This document shows, in pieces, positions 33,714 through 48,883 of a stretch of 64,000 nt of DNA. Below the pieces are notes generated by a model. The model saw only the letters and a list, made by a program, of their open reading frames with translations. It did no database searches and was not told where the DNA came from. The position numbers were made by a program, and so were the translations under genes. This stretch comes from Nemophila menziesii. Its lineage: Eukaryota > Streptophyta > Magnoliopsida > Boraginales > Hydrophyllaceae. The DNA is taken from positions 68,006,154-68,070,153 of the forward strand of contig JARWIR010000002.1 in NCBI GenBank assembly GCA_029959085.1, written 5' to 3'. The stretch's first letter is position 1. Every line of letters begins with the position of its first letter.

Positions 33714-36006
33714 CAAAAAATTTACTCCTTAGACATCTATAGTGTAAACCTTCAATAGTAAGCACCAGTATTCTCTACAACAAATAGTATCACTGAGGAC
33801 GATATATCGCCGCAACACTAAAATAGTCTCTAATGATTTTTAATGACAATATTTATTACGGAAATACCAAAATGACCTCTAATTAATTTTTTAGCGCTAA
33901 TATTTGCTACTAAAGATAAAGTCAATAAAGGAAAAAATAAATAATTTATTTCAAAAAATGTTTTAAGAGACAAATTTATTGCGGCAAACAAATAGCAGCG
34001 ACGTTTGCCGCTAGTACCTATTAGCGGCAAAATTGAGACTTTTAGTGGCAAATTTTTTTGCCGCTAAAAATAACTTTTCTTGTAGTCCCAACCGAAAAAC
34101 ATGTGAAAGGGGTGTGGTGGCTTGTGGAAGGGATGCGGTATTAGGGGAAGTTCTATACAAAAAACTGAAAAGTAATAATTTAAAGTTAAATATCCTCCAA
34201 CGTGTTTTAAAACAGCCAAAAGCCTAGAAAAACTAATACACAAATTTCCGAAAATATAGCACATTGTTTTAATTTTTCCCACGGGTGGTCCATAGTTATA
34301 ATTGTTGAAATTGTTCAAAATTTTTTACATCTTCAAGCCCCGGTGATGACACTGGATTTTCTTTTTTCATTATTATTATTTCCTTCCCATCTATTTGATA
34401 ACTGATTTCGCTAGATTATAGTTAGAGAAAATTCATGTCACAGATAGCGAATCACAAAATCCGGGTTACGTTGACGACTAAATTAAGAAGTTTCCTGAGC
34501 AGGTACATTTAGGACTAGGCAAAAATGATCCTGGTCGTCAATTATCTCAAGTAAATCGATCAGTCTACAATGGTCCATTATCAGAGTCCAACCCTGTTCT
34601 GTACAGAACTCTTGAAATAAAAAATGTTCAGTTTGATTCCTTTGATCAAGCTCCACTAGTGTACATTAAAGAGCTACTACGCGTAATTATTCGAGATCCA
34701 TATCATCTTCCTTTTCTTTGATCCACGCTTACAAATCTTGGATTCACCAGAAATGCATTAATTTATGTTGATGTTCAAAATGCTGATGGAAGAAGATGTA
34801 ATGTTCTTGCAAACATGAAAGATTTTGGAAGACATTGTAACTTCAGCAGGACATCTATTAGCAAAGGCACTTCAACAACAATCAATTAACTGAAAAGGGG
34901 TAAATTCCAATATCTTTCATGATAGGGTAATTATGTGATCTATGTAAAATACAACATAGTTCAACATGGTGTCAAAATCTTCAGATTACATAAGTTTCAG
35001 ATATATACCACCACAAGCTTTTGGGCCTAGGTTGATATCATGGTACAGTGTACATTTTTTAATACTTTGAAATAATTCTTTACCCAAAAAAGAAAAAGCT
35101 TCAGATTAAATAATCTTTAAGTAAATAAATGAAGATCTTAAAGATCTTAGAAATATTTCTTCGAGTACTATGTACATTATCAAGCAGATTACATTGTATA
35201 TTTTGTTGTCTTATAAAAAAATTTAATATCATATTGATCTATAACGTCACTAACTGAAAAAAAATGGGGGTATTGTCCCCAATTCCCTAACCTTACCCAG
35301 CAAAATTCTTGGTGGGGGACTAAAGGTTATAGATTTCTTTAGTGGATCTTGAGTGCTTATTTTCTCAAATAAATTTTTTTAGCCAAATTCCATTAAATAA
35401 CATTCTTAGATTTGCACTATTTTTGACGAATGAGCGCGATATTCTACAAGTAAGCTCTTACAAAATTAGACAAAATAAGGAACGTATAAAGAAGCACAAG
35501 GATAAGAGTTTTATGGATGAACAATCAACTACAGTGGGTCTACAAAAGAAAAAAGATGGTGGACTATTTTCTACCATGGTAAAATTAAGCATTAATTGGA
35601 TTTCTATTTTTCGTAAAAGAAATTTGGATATATATTATCATGTAGAGTATGATAAAGTTAGGTTGGAATTCGATTATAGTTATGTAGGACTTATCCGTAA
35701 TGAAGTGTATTATACGACAGACGGATCCTATGGGTTTTAGACCAAGCCTATATTTATATTGTATTTTTTATGAATTTCTGATGCAATATATTGCTTTTTA
35801 ATAAAGTTAAGGAAATCAAATCATCCGAGTATTTCATTCATCAGCAGGGACCTAATCATTACAAAACAAAATATAAAGAATTTATTAAACCTCTAGGTAA
35901 TCAACCAAAAGTATTCCACAATGACATATCCAAAAATTCAATGAAATCATTTAAATACTCAAACAAGATAAAATCTTAGTTAGATCCCATATCGCCTCGA
36001 ATAAAT
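32508..36006 (-). mobile_element. Q element, diverged middle copy
   Basis: Colinear with 20225-23974 of B1 but more diverged than B1 is from B2. It lacks the hAT-like MITE and carries its own CACTA-type MITE (33775-34085). The minus frame 32884-33168 is the Q reading frame. The plus frame 35342-35740 (132 residues) is open only in this copy and is broken in B1 and B2. The right end falls at CGAATAAAT, beyond which lies the end of the WRKY remnant. Confidence 0.6.
33775..34085. mobile_element. CACTA-type MITE inside Q
   Basis: A 311-bp insertion relative to B1 and B2 (compare CAGCATCCTACCGAAGAAC at about 21513). The ends read CTACAACAAATAG on the left and, as complement, CTACAAGAAAAG on the right, close to the plant CACTACAAGAAA terminus. 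Subterminal GCCGCTA/TAGCGGC motifs repeat at least four times near the right end. No clean 3-bp target duplication could be assigned. Confidence 0.82.
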
Positions 36007-37312
36007 CTCAAAAGACGTTGATTGTCCAGTACAAACCCATAGCCTTGAGTCGTCCCGGGTGGACCAAAGGGTCTGAATGACCCAAATGTAGGGTTTCTTT
36101 CTTGTTGCCTGAGATTGGGTGTTTGTGAAGGCTCGGATCTATCCTGATGCCCGAGATCCATCACTTGACTAGAAGAAGGAGAGCGTGTCAAGGCCCATAA
36201 TCTTTCTTCTGACTACTGTTATGAGCATAAGGGACTTTGTGATTGTGTTTCCCTGCGTACGTGGTTTTCACCGACTGTAGATCATGAGAGACTCTCTCAA
36301 CACACTTCCGTACATTGCACCCGATGTTGGCGTATTTGTAGTACCTCCTGGATCAAGAGAAGAAACAACCATTTTAAGTCAAAATTACCTTTTATATTTG
36401 ATCTTTTTGACATGTTATTCCATGATCAAGATTCGTAAACGTCATACTATCGTTCTTTTATTTTAGTTTGATATTGTGATATTGTTAGGCACTTTTTTTT
36501 ATAGCCATTACATTATGATATTACCACTTATGCTAAAAACTGAAAATACTTTGCACTATATAAAAGATGAAGGAATAAAATGACACAACATGTTACTTTA
36601 GCATAAAGAGTAAACTTACAAAATATGAAAAGATAAGGAACCAAATGACTTAATAACTCTTACAAGAATTATTGTACTCTTATGAAGTGTAAGTAAATGG
36701 AACGAACCTTGGATAAGTATTTTCTTTTACAAAGTATTTCCCGTTCTCGCACCAGTTATAGCCATCGTCGAGAATGTCAACTTCACTTACTGTCTGTTGA
36801 TTCCCAGTTAATTTCAGTCGGATAATGTTCAAATTTTCTGGAATAAAACAAATCTAAAATTAAATTTATCATTTTATAATCTAAATTCAATTTCTTCATG
36901 TATCAAAAAAAATAAACAATACCTTCTCTTTGCCTCAGACTCATCTCTTTCATAATCATGACCTAAAGATACATTCATGGTCCGATGATCATCTTTTTCT
37001 TTGTGATTTGAGAAAGTAGACAAACCAACATCAACCGTATCATCAAACTCACTTGGTATTTCATACTAGTTGGAAGCGGCCAAAGGCTCCAACCCCATTT
37101 GTGGAGCCGATGTTGTCACTTCAAATCTTAGTAAAATGATAAGACAATTCCCAATAATTGTATATACGTTTTCAACCATGGTAATTAATAAAATAAAAAT
37201 CAATATAAAGCTAATGCAATTCATTTTTTAGTTTTTGTATGCATTACCTTGTGGAGATTTCAAGGCTTGGATTTGTCATTGTTAGCTTAAAATTGGATAT
37301 AAGTTCAACCTG
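36007..37312 (-). pseudogene. Broken group I WRKY transcription-factor gene
   Basis: Three coding exons are visible. Exon 37130-36923 ends HDYERDESEAKR before GT, the acidic linker that precedes the C-terminal WRKY domain. Exon 36837-36708 starts KFEHYPTEI, shifts frame, then reads TVSEVDILDDGYNWCENGKY and ends TYPR. Exon 36347 onward reads [20 protein letters not shown], then [19 protein letters not shown]. The split arginine at PR is the conserved R-type intron position of this family. The DNA-contacting WRKYGQK is replaced by WCENGKY, the first zinc cysteine is Tyr, while the second Cys and HNH remain. A stop at 36190-36188 and another before YEIPSEFDD confirm a pseudogene. A small 5' exon may lie at 37312-37250. 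Q truncates its end at 36006. Confidence 0.9.
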
Positions 37313-39789
37313 CAATATATAAGAAGTAATTTAAGCTTAATTATGTTGATAATATAATCATGAAAGACTCTTTAAAAAGACTTATATGCAGAATATGGTC
37401 AATTTCATTCTTTTATATAAACTCTTTATGTTCTTTTATGTTAAAATAAATTAATTTTTTTGTAATACATGAAAGAGCCACTCGGTTCGAACTTGTACCG
37501 CTAGAAAGGATACCAATACATTTATACCACTGAACAAAACTAAGCATTTATACAATTGAGAATACTCATGTCTAAAAAATTTGCTCAATATCTTTATGAT
37601 AGAAATTATTGTGATTATATTTTGGAAAAAGGAAAAAAATTATATAATATCATTTTTTATGAAATCAACTCATTTAGGAAAAAAAATCAATGAATATAAA
37701 GGTTAGTAAACTATATATGGAGAGAAAATGAAATCGGAAATAAAAAGAAAAATAATGGGACAGGTAGATCTTACTTCACAAATGAAAGGAACCAAACTAT
37801 TTTTCTGAAAGAAAAATGTTCATATTCAGGCTTTATTCAACATTAATACACTCAAAACTGTAAAATAAGTATTTCAGCAAAAATGAATCCAAATTAGTCT
37901 ATATTAGATCAATAATGTGTATTGAACAACCCATATGAAATTTCCATTACATAAATGAACTAAATAAATTATAAAAGTATTGAAGATTTAAACATGCTTG
38001 TTGTTAAAGGATGAAGAGCTAGAAGATTCAATATTATACATACCCGTTGATCTTACATATTTTTGTAGAATGCTTTAAGATATAATTGGTTTCAAAATAT
38101 TTAGGAGGTAAGGGTGACAAAGGTTAGGGGGAAGGAGGGAGAGTGTGGAGAGAAGAGTATGGAAGTTAAGGAGAAAATATTTTTTATGTGTTTTTAGAGC
38201 CAACATTGTTATAACATAGTATTTTTTTGATGTCTTGTCTTTTTAGCATACTCGATTTTAAAATTATTATCAAAATAGCCCCCAAAAGATTGAATTAATT
38301 TTCTAAGGCCTCATATTTTGTGAGATTTTTATTTAATTTTAATGTTAAATTAGACAAATTGAATACGCATAAATCCAATGTTTAATGAAATTAGATTAGT
38401 ATATATCCATTATATACAAAATAAACTTATTCCTTTTCTCATTCAATAGTATTTATGAGTATATCCAAAAACAAATTTCAAATTTAAATCCATTTGAAAT
38501 AGGAAATAATTAAATAAATCAATTAGTATTCTTAGGAATTGAGATTATACCTTATTAAATTATTTTATATCATATTAAATGTTTAAAATAATGATAATAT
38601 ATTATTTATAAGGATAAGACTTCCATGTGTCATGTGTTATAATATAAATAGAGAATCCTAATATTGTTCCGTCCAATATTGGATTGAAGAATTTTTCTAT
38701 TTATAAACTAAATTAAACCATTCTAAAAGGGGTGGGTCCTAGTAACAAAATAAAATAAAATAGAGTATTCGAGAAAAGTCCCAAACAATAGTTTAATTAC
38801 ATAAAATTGAAAATTTTATCTATAATAAATATTTCTTGTAAAAATTCAGTTTACAAAAGTTTACACTCCAATATATTTATGAAAGTATTTTACTTGTTAA
38901 ATTTGTATTAACCTTAATTTTTGTCTTAATTTAAACTATACATGAGTCATGAATAAATAAAACACTTTACTAATTTATCAAATATTATATGATTGAATAG
39001 TCTTGGATTAATTCTTCATATACTATATGTTTGTGCTATTATCCTATAAGTGTATGATACTTGATAGTCAATAAACTAACATTTCTCGTTCCAAAAATGA
39101 AGTGGCTATTCCATTGCGAATATTCTCGTCCACCTAGGCATGTCTTTCTCTAGCAAATGTTAACCTTATATATTACATATATATAATATATGAATTAGAT
39201 GATGGTTTTTGCTTTAACTCCTCCATCGTGTTTTACTTTTCAGTTTAATGAAACAATATACAATCTTTACATAGTCTTCTCAATTTTTTTTATCTATGTA
39301 AGTATGATAAATTCGTATTATATTAACCTTATATATTATTTTATATATTTAATTCGTACAAATTTTTTAGTATTTTAATCATTATATAATTTAAGTATCT
39401 TCCACATTATTGTTATATTATGTAAATTATTTTATTAATACTATATATTAATGTTTTCTTAGTCATCAAAATTTATTATGACATGTAATCCATAATGTAG
39501 TAAAAAAATTTCATTATATTATATAGAAAACTTTTATAATTATTAATTTTAATGGACTATAAGAAATAGTTTTTTTAATCAATACAGTAACTTCGTGCAG
39601 AATTAATAATCATACTCAATTTATTACAATAGAATAGGAGTTTATAATTTCAATAACATTTATGGTCACGATATTTCCCATATAATATGAGGTTGAGTTT
39701 ATGAATCATAATGATTCACATAAATTTCAATACTTCATAATTTGTACTGATTCATATTAATTTGAATAATTTAACATGTAAAAAGAAAT
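37313..39789. other. Upstream region of the WRKY remnant, no further gene seen
   Basis: A possible first-exon donor lies at about 38045 on the minus strand (CAACGG|GTATGT), and 38020-38280 resembles 18720-19030 in block B. A GGTTCGAAC motif at 37480-37495 could be part of an old tRNA-derived SINE. From 38300 to 39790 the DNA is highly AT-rich and shows nothing recognisable. Confidence 0.4.
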
Positions 39790-42760
<2,971 letters not shown>

Positions 42761-43199
42761 TGTCGGCCCCTCAGTTTTTAAAATTCTTTTTCGACTCCAT
42801 TAAAATATTACTAAAATTGTATGGGTTTTATTTTCAAAATATACTTGACTCCCTAATATTGTCTAAAGTTATTTGTTTAAGTTTTTGATATACTTATAGT
42901 GTAATTGATTCATTTTTGTATATAAGAGCCTAGTACAATTAACTCAAAATAAATATTAGGAAAGTTGCACGAATCTGTAAATTTTTGGGACATAGTCCCA
43001 CACACCTTTTGCTTTCTAATAAAAATTTCTCAACTAACTAGATTATCTTATTAGAAAAGAAGGATTATTTTATAGAGATTTAGACCTTTTTGATCTAACA
43101 AAACAACTTCAAGGATATAAAAGCAAGTTTGGCTTAAACATGCACCACTTAAACTTAATCCATGGTACAAACACTAAACTATAACGTTACAATCAAGAT
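42761..43199. other. Unassigned AT-rich DNA between gene H and the LINE
   Basis: No open frame, repeat relationship or splice context supports a call. Confidence 0.5.
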
Positions 43200-45431
43200 T
43201 CTTAAAACGATTATCATACTTTAAAATATTTCATGCTTTACCTTAAATTTTTTTGCTAACATATTTGGACTCTTATTAGTAAAAAGAGTGCCAAGATATA
43301 TGACATGCAATTTTCCTCTCTTCATATTTAACATGTCACACAAATCATCATTTAAAGAATTAGCCCATCCATTGCGATTCAACACACAAGTCAAAGAACT
43401 TATTTTATATACTAAAAGTCTAAAAAACATACATATCCCCTTATCAATCTACTAGCTAAGCTCCTTTTGCCATTAAAGGACAACAATTAATCATCATCAG
43501 TGACTAAGTGGCCAAATTTATTTTTTTACAGTTAGGATGATAAGTAAACTTTATACGTGAAAATAATATGAGAGTGGATCCCACTGCCTTTGAAAAAACA
43601 CACCATTTCACTATTTTACACACAAAGATTATGAGGCTGAGGTAACACACATCATAATCCAATATATAAATTTTTCATGAATATCAAGTCAAACAACTTG
43701 TTTCTCAAGAATTTCTAGTTAATAGTGTCATAAACCTTATGCAAATCAAAGTTTAAGGTACATATTGGACAATAACTCAACCTATCATACCCTTAAACTA
43801 TAACCTATTACAATGCCTGTAAAACCTATAAATGCATCTTGGTTTTTTGAAATCAGCATATGTAGGAACATTTTCATCCTCTTAGTAATCATAATTGATA
43901 TTTCTTTGTATAAACTGGTGTAGCATGCTATAAGTCTAAAATTATTCATATTAGTTGGAGCCTTTACTATTGGAATAAGAACTAAGGTTGTTATATTCAA
44001 TTACTTTAACAATGTTCTAATCTTCAAGATATACCTTATAGAAATACAAACAACATTTAGCATCACTAACAAAGTATATTGATAAAAAGCACCTGTAAAG
44101 GTCCAATAGCCTTATTTTTATCTATTGAGATGATATCCTCTTGAATGTACTTATTAGACACATTCATTATCATACTTTTTGCAATATCACTATCCAACTC
44201 CTTGTTAAGAATTTTTTTAATCATTGTCTAGATACTTCCTCTTCGCCACTGTAAACTTTTCCTAACAATTTCCCCTAGTAACTCAAAAATGTTTCATTGA
44301 TATTCCCCTCATTTTTAAGAACCCCCTATTCATCATACGTAAAGTTTATTTTTCATTTTGCATTCCTAAACCTTTATTAAAAAAAATCTAGAACCACAAT
44401 CACTTTCTGAAACCCACAAAACTCTAGATTTTTGTTGCAAAAAGGAATTCTCTACTTCGATCAAATGTTGAATATGCTCTTTGAGGTCTTTCTTTTTTTG
44501 AATAGATTTTAATGTCCCATATAAGACTAAATATACCAATCAATAAGATATTTTTTATCATATTCATATCTTCTGAGTGACTGAAAACATTGTTTAATAT
44601 AGATATTCAAAAGCCTATTTACTCCTTCAATCTTTTCCCAAGTTTATACATCAAAGTCCGTATTATTATCAAAGTCCAATCTTAACCAAATGAATAAATA
44701 CCTTATGATGAACCCAAATACTATAAAACTTAAAAATATCAATATTTTTATAAGAAGCATGAATACTTAAAATAAGTGGGGATTGATTTGAATCCTAGGA
44801 GAAACAACCGCAAGACAAGACCCAATATTAGTAAGCCATTCTATAATATTTTCCAAGTACCTATCAATTTTTCTTGAATTGAAATAATCTATTATCATGT
44901 TACCTCCCGTGCTTTGATGTTCAAACATCATTAAGTCTTTAATACACCCTTTGAAATCAATATAACCAGAAGATAGTGTATTACAAATCACCTTTTCCTC
45001 ACAAAAAAGCATCTCATTAAAATCGCTAAGACAACACCAAAAAAGATTTCTCATCTACATAATATCTTCCACAAGCTAACTTTAACATGAACATCATTAT
45101 CTACATAGAACACTTTGTAAGAGAAGCACTTATCACTATATAACTCCTTTACTTCACATTAGATAAGTTGTTACTACATATCAATACACCTTACTTTAAC
45201 CACACTACCATTACACCTTATAAAAATTCTGCCTCTTTTATCACAATAATGAGTTGTGATGGATTCCCAACCAATGAAGTGATGTTTATGAAATTCATCA
45301 TATTTAGATTTTTCCATTTTTGTTTCTACTAGACACACAACATCTATTTTAATTTATTTAATGAATTTAGAAACTTCATGTTGCTTGAAGGCCCTATTGA
45401 CCTCCTTTACATTGAATGTAGAAACTATCAT
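43200..45431 (-). pseudogene. L1-type LINE ORF2: endonuclease and reverse transcriptase
   Basis: ORF2 starts at the ATG at 45431 with MIVSTFNVKEVNRAFKQHE, the plant L1 apurinic endonuclease N-terminus (family: WNVRGLNxPxKQ), followed by KIDVVCLVETKMEK. The frame 45054-44767 holds LSDFNEMLFCEEKV, the GDFNxILxxxEK catalytic block, and IDRYLENIIEWL. The frame 44000-43785 is the RT start: TTLVLIPIVKAPTNMNNFRL, then SKNQDAFIG. Further frames to about 43230 match later RT blocks (VYDTINWKFL-like; ACHISWH for LPVKYLG). Stops and frameshifts are frequent, and the C-terminal RNase H/zinc part and poly-A tail are missing. Plant LINEs retrotranspose by target-primed reverse transcription; this copy cannot. 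Confidence 0.87.
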
Positions 45432-46740
45432 CTATTATGCATTTATCATGGTGGTTAAACATTTACCTCCATATTTTTCTTTTTCTTAGTGCAATCCGCA
45501 ATTTTATAATTGCTTCCTTACAAACCCTACACTTAGTAGGCAATACCACATACACCACTTCAACATCGTGACACATTTCTTCATTTATATCAACGTAAAC
45601 TTTATAAATTGAGTTTCTAGACATATAAATTTCAATACATAATCTATACTAGCTCAATCTCGATTTAGTAACAATCATTGCTTCCATTTGATCAACAACG
45701 CCTATCGCACTACCCACATATAAAACTCCATCCTTTATCTAAAGTTGTAGTGAAATCTTCTTTAGTATGAAACCTCTTAGTACCTATCTTTTCAAGCATC
45801 ATACCATGGCACCTCTTTCTTAAACACATGATTTTGCATCCAACGTTCCACACCTGCTCAAGTATCTTGTCATAAGTTCATTCACTCTAAATGTGGAACA
45901 ATTTCATATGTAAATCAGTATATTTGATATCAAGTTTTCCAATACCTTTCCTTTGAACACTAGTCATGCTCTTTAACATGTAGGAATCATGAGACTTGCT
46001 AAAAATTAACCTATTAAACAATCTTTCCAAATATTAAATACCCAATAATTTTTAAGGCGCTTCACCAATATATTTTCATACTTAATCCTAGGAGGATAAA
46101 AAATTAAAGCTTAATATCTTCTTAATAATTTTTTGCAAAAAGATTTTCCCATTAAACTTCCCTTTAATGAAAAAACTCTCTATCTCCACCAAAGTCTAGA
46201 CAAAGTAGTAAACCCCATCTCGAAAACAATTTTAATTTGTAAAGGTAAGCTATAAATAGCCTCCAATGTTCCAAAATTTAAGTTACTATCCTTGATTTTC
46301 ATAATAGTAGGATAAATCATGGAATATTTTAGACTCACACAACTCTTGCTTTCCTCCTTCTACTGCTTTCAGAGGGGAAGCATGAGAGTTACCAACATGC
46401 AAATAAAGAAAATTCAGCAGACTATCCTTCTATAAATTTCCAAAAACCATATCAAAATGGTTTAGTTCACTCACCTTATTTTCCGAATTAATCTAAATAT
46501 TACACTTAACAAGGATATATCACCCAGATACAAATCTTCCTCACTTGAGACAAACCAATAGTTGTGGAGCCCATTTTCCTTTCAGTCAATTTAAAAAAGG
46601 CTTCTCAACCACATAGAAACTCTTAATTACATGAGATGTTGAAGTTTAACTTCTAATTACATTCTTGTACACTTTATCTAGTTGAATTACCATACTCTGT
46701 TTCTTTCTTTAAGAGGAGTTTTCACAACATGCCGAGGAAA
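45432..46740 (-). pseudogene. LINE ORF1 remnant
   Basis: The minus-strand region upstream of ORF2 has scattered short frames consistent with the plant L1 ORF1 (DUF4283 plus zinc-knuckle type), for example GIGKLDIKYTDLHMK and VERWMQNHVFKK around 45960-45830. It is too decayed for a domain map. The 5' edge lies between about 46700 and 46792, next to block B2. Confidence 0.5.
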
Positions 46741-47833
46741 ACTCAAGGCACATGCATAAAAAATATGAGTAAAATCGATTAAGATAATAAATGAAATATA
46801 CTAAATAAAAAAATATTTAAAATTAGACAAATAATATACAATAATGATGATAAATCTTGATTGGAGAATAGAAAATGAGCAATTAATATGAACACAGAAA
46901 ATTAATGACCATCGGATCTTCAAAAGTCTCAACACTTCTCGCAAGAGAGAGTGGGTAAAGTAACTAATGAGATGAGAGATTGGGTACTAATAGTTGATAA
47001 GATTTGAACCAAGAAGAATCTAATTATTGAAAGGGAAACTAAAAGGATAAGTGATCAAGAAAGGAAAAAAATTGACGAAGCAATGTGGAAAAAAAACAAC
47101 GAGAACAATGGATGAGATGATTATTTTGTTAGAAAAGAGGAGAATGAAATTAAAGAGAATGATAAAAAATACTTTTTCTTAACTTGTGGATTATATTTTA
47201 AAGATCAACCTTTGAAGATTGTATATTTTGTAAATTTTATAATTTATTAAAATTGTAATTTTTTCCGCTTAATTTTTTACAATGCAATATTGTAATTGTA
47301 TTCTTTATTTTGAGTTGTTAACTTTTTTAGTTTTTAAACGATTGTTGAGTTTTTCATTTTATATTATAAAATTTTAATTCAAAATAAAAATCTGACCAAA
47401 GTTTGAGTAACCTAACTATATCAACTTAACCAACTAGAACCAAGTTGGATTAGAAAAATTTCAGTCACATTTTTTCTTTATATGTCCATTAATGATAATC
47501 ATTATATCTTTCAAGAGATAACACATGTGTTATTCTCCTAGAAATTTCATCGTTAACTAATGATTAATTCATCTCTTATATATACACAATGACGTTAAAA
47601 ATTGTGGTGCAAGTAAACTGAAATATAAAAATGGTAAATTATGAAAGCTATGTTCCAAAACAATAATAATCATTTCAATGAAAAAAAAGTGTAATACAAC
47701 TAAAGTTTAACATAATCAAACAAAGCTTCAAAATTATTCAAAAAATCTTAAAATCTGACATTATAACTAAACATACCCCATGAAATTTTACACAAATAGC
47801 TTTTTGTGGACCATAAATTATATATATGCATAT

Positions 47834-48883
47834 TCAATATGGGGGTAGATATGCACCTGGTGGACTAGGTATCTCAAGGTTCAGCTCAACCTCCGGTTCA
47901 ATGTGATATCTCGGATAATCGGTTTCAAAAACTGAACCTTCTCCAATATTTTGGGGCAAAATCATCTCTGACAACGGATTATCTACACACTCACTACCGA
48001 ACGTAGATATCTTTAGTAGCAGGTCTGATCTCTTGGCCAAAAATATGTTCCCGGAATAAGACTCGTTATTCTTTTCATTATTTTTCTGTTTAAATAATTC
48101 AAATAATTCACATAAGATTAATAAGGGGTGGATCAAGATATTTATGTAGGAAGCTAAGGGGTTGGGGGTAATGGTATATTTTAATTTAATTTAATTGCAA
48201 TATATATCCCTATATTATGCAAAACTTGCAATAATTTGTTTTTATATAATCTTACTATTAGTCCCTATATTATATAAATACCCTATATTTATCACATATA
48301 TAACAAAATATTCATGCAAATACTATACGTAAAAGCTTAAAAAGATATGCTAAAAAAATCTGAGACCAATTGAAACTTAATAAAAAATTACATTATATGC
48401 AAAAATAAAATTACATGTTTTCCTATTTTTATAAATTAATCTCAATAAAAGTCCATGTATTGTAAAAAGTAACCTATATTATATCATATGAACTACAAAA
48501 TATACAAACAGATAATATAAATCAAAACTTACGAAGATAAACTTAAATAACCAGGGACTAACTAAAAGTTATAAAAACTTGATGAGGATCATGATGTCAA
48601 TTAATCAATAAAGGAGAAAAATATTATACCCGGTCTCTACATCCAGGTAGTTTCCTTCCTTTACGAGAATTGCTACTTTCAGGTTCTTCAGCCACATGTC
48701 TCTTCCCTTTCCTATCGATGTCACCTTGGGGATCAATCTGTTTACTTGCAGGTATACCTGAGCTTGATGGCAAAATTGTTCCCCTCACTGCATCCAGCTC
48801 CTCCAATGTACAAGGGCGGGTTGATGCATAAATGTCCGCAATGGACCGCATCTTTGGTCGCTTGGTATGTAGCTTACGCATCA
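47834..48883 (-). pseudogene. Two-exon gene fragment of unknown family, block B copy 2
   Basis: Exons 48883-48630 and 48085-47834 with the same acceptor, donor (CGG|GTATAA) and stop as in B1. Amino-acid changes relative to B1 are scattered (for example MCKL to MRKL, SSGLP to SSGIP, PGSYLPPY to PGAYLPPY) and do not avoid conserved-looking motifs. The frame remains open, which 2% divergence alone can explain. Confidence 0.55.

Noticed and set aside
35342..35740. 132-residue plus-strand open frame in the middle Q copy
   Set aside because: The matching regions of B1 and B2 contain stops and frameshifts, and the Q frames judged coding-like are on the opposite strand.
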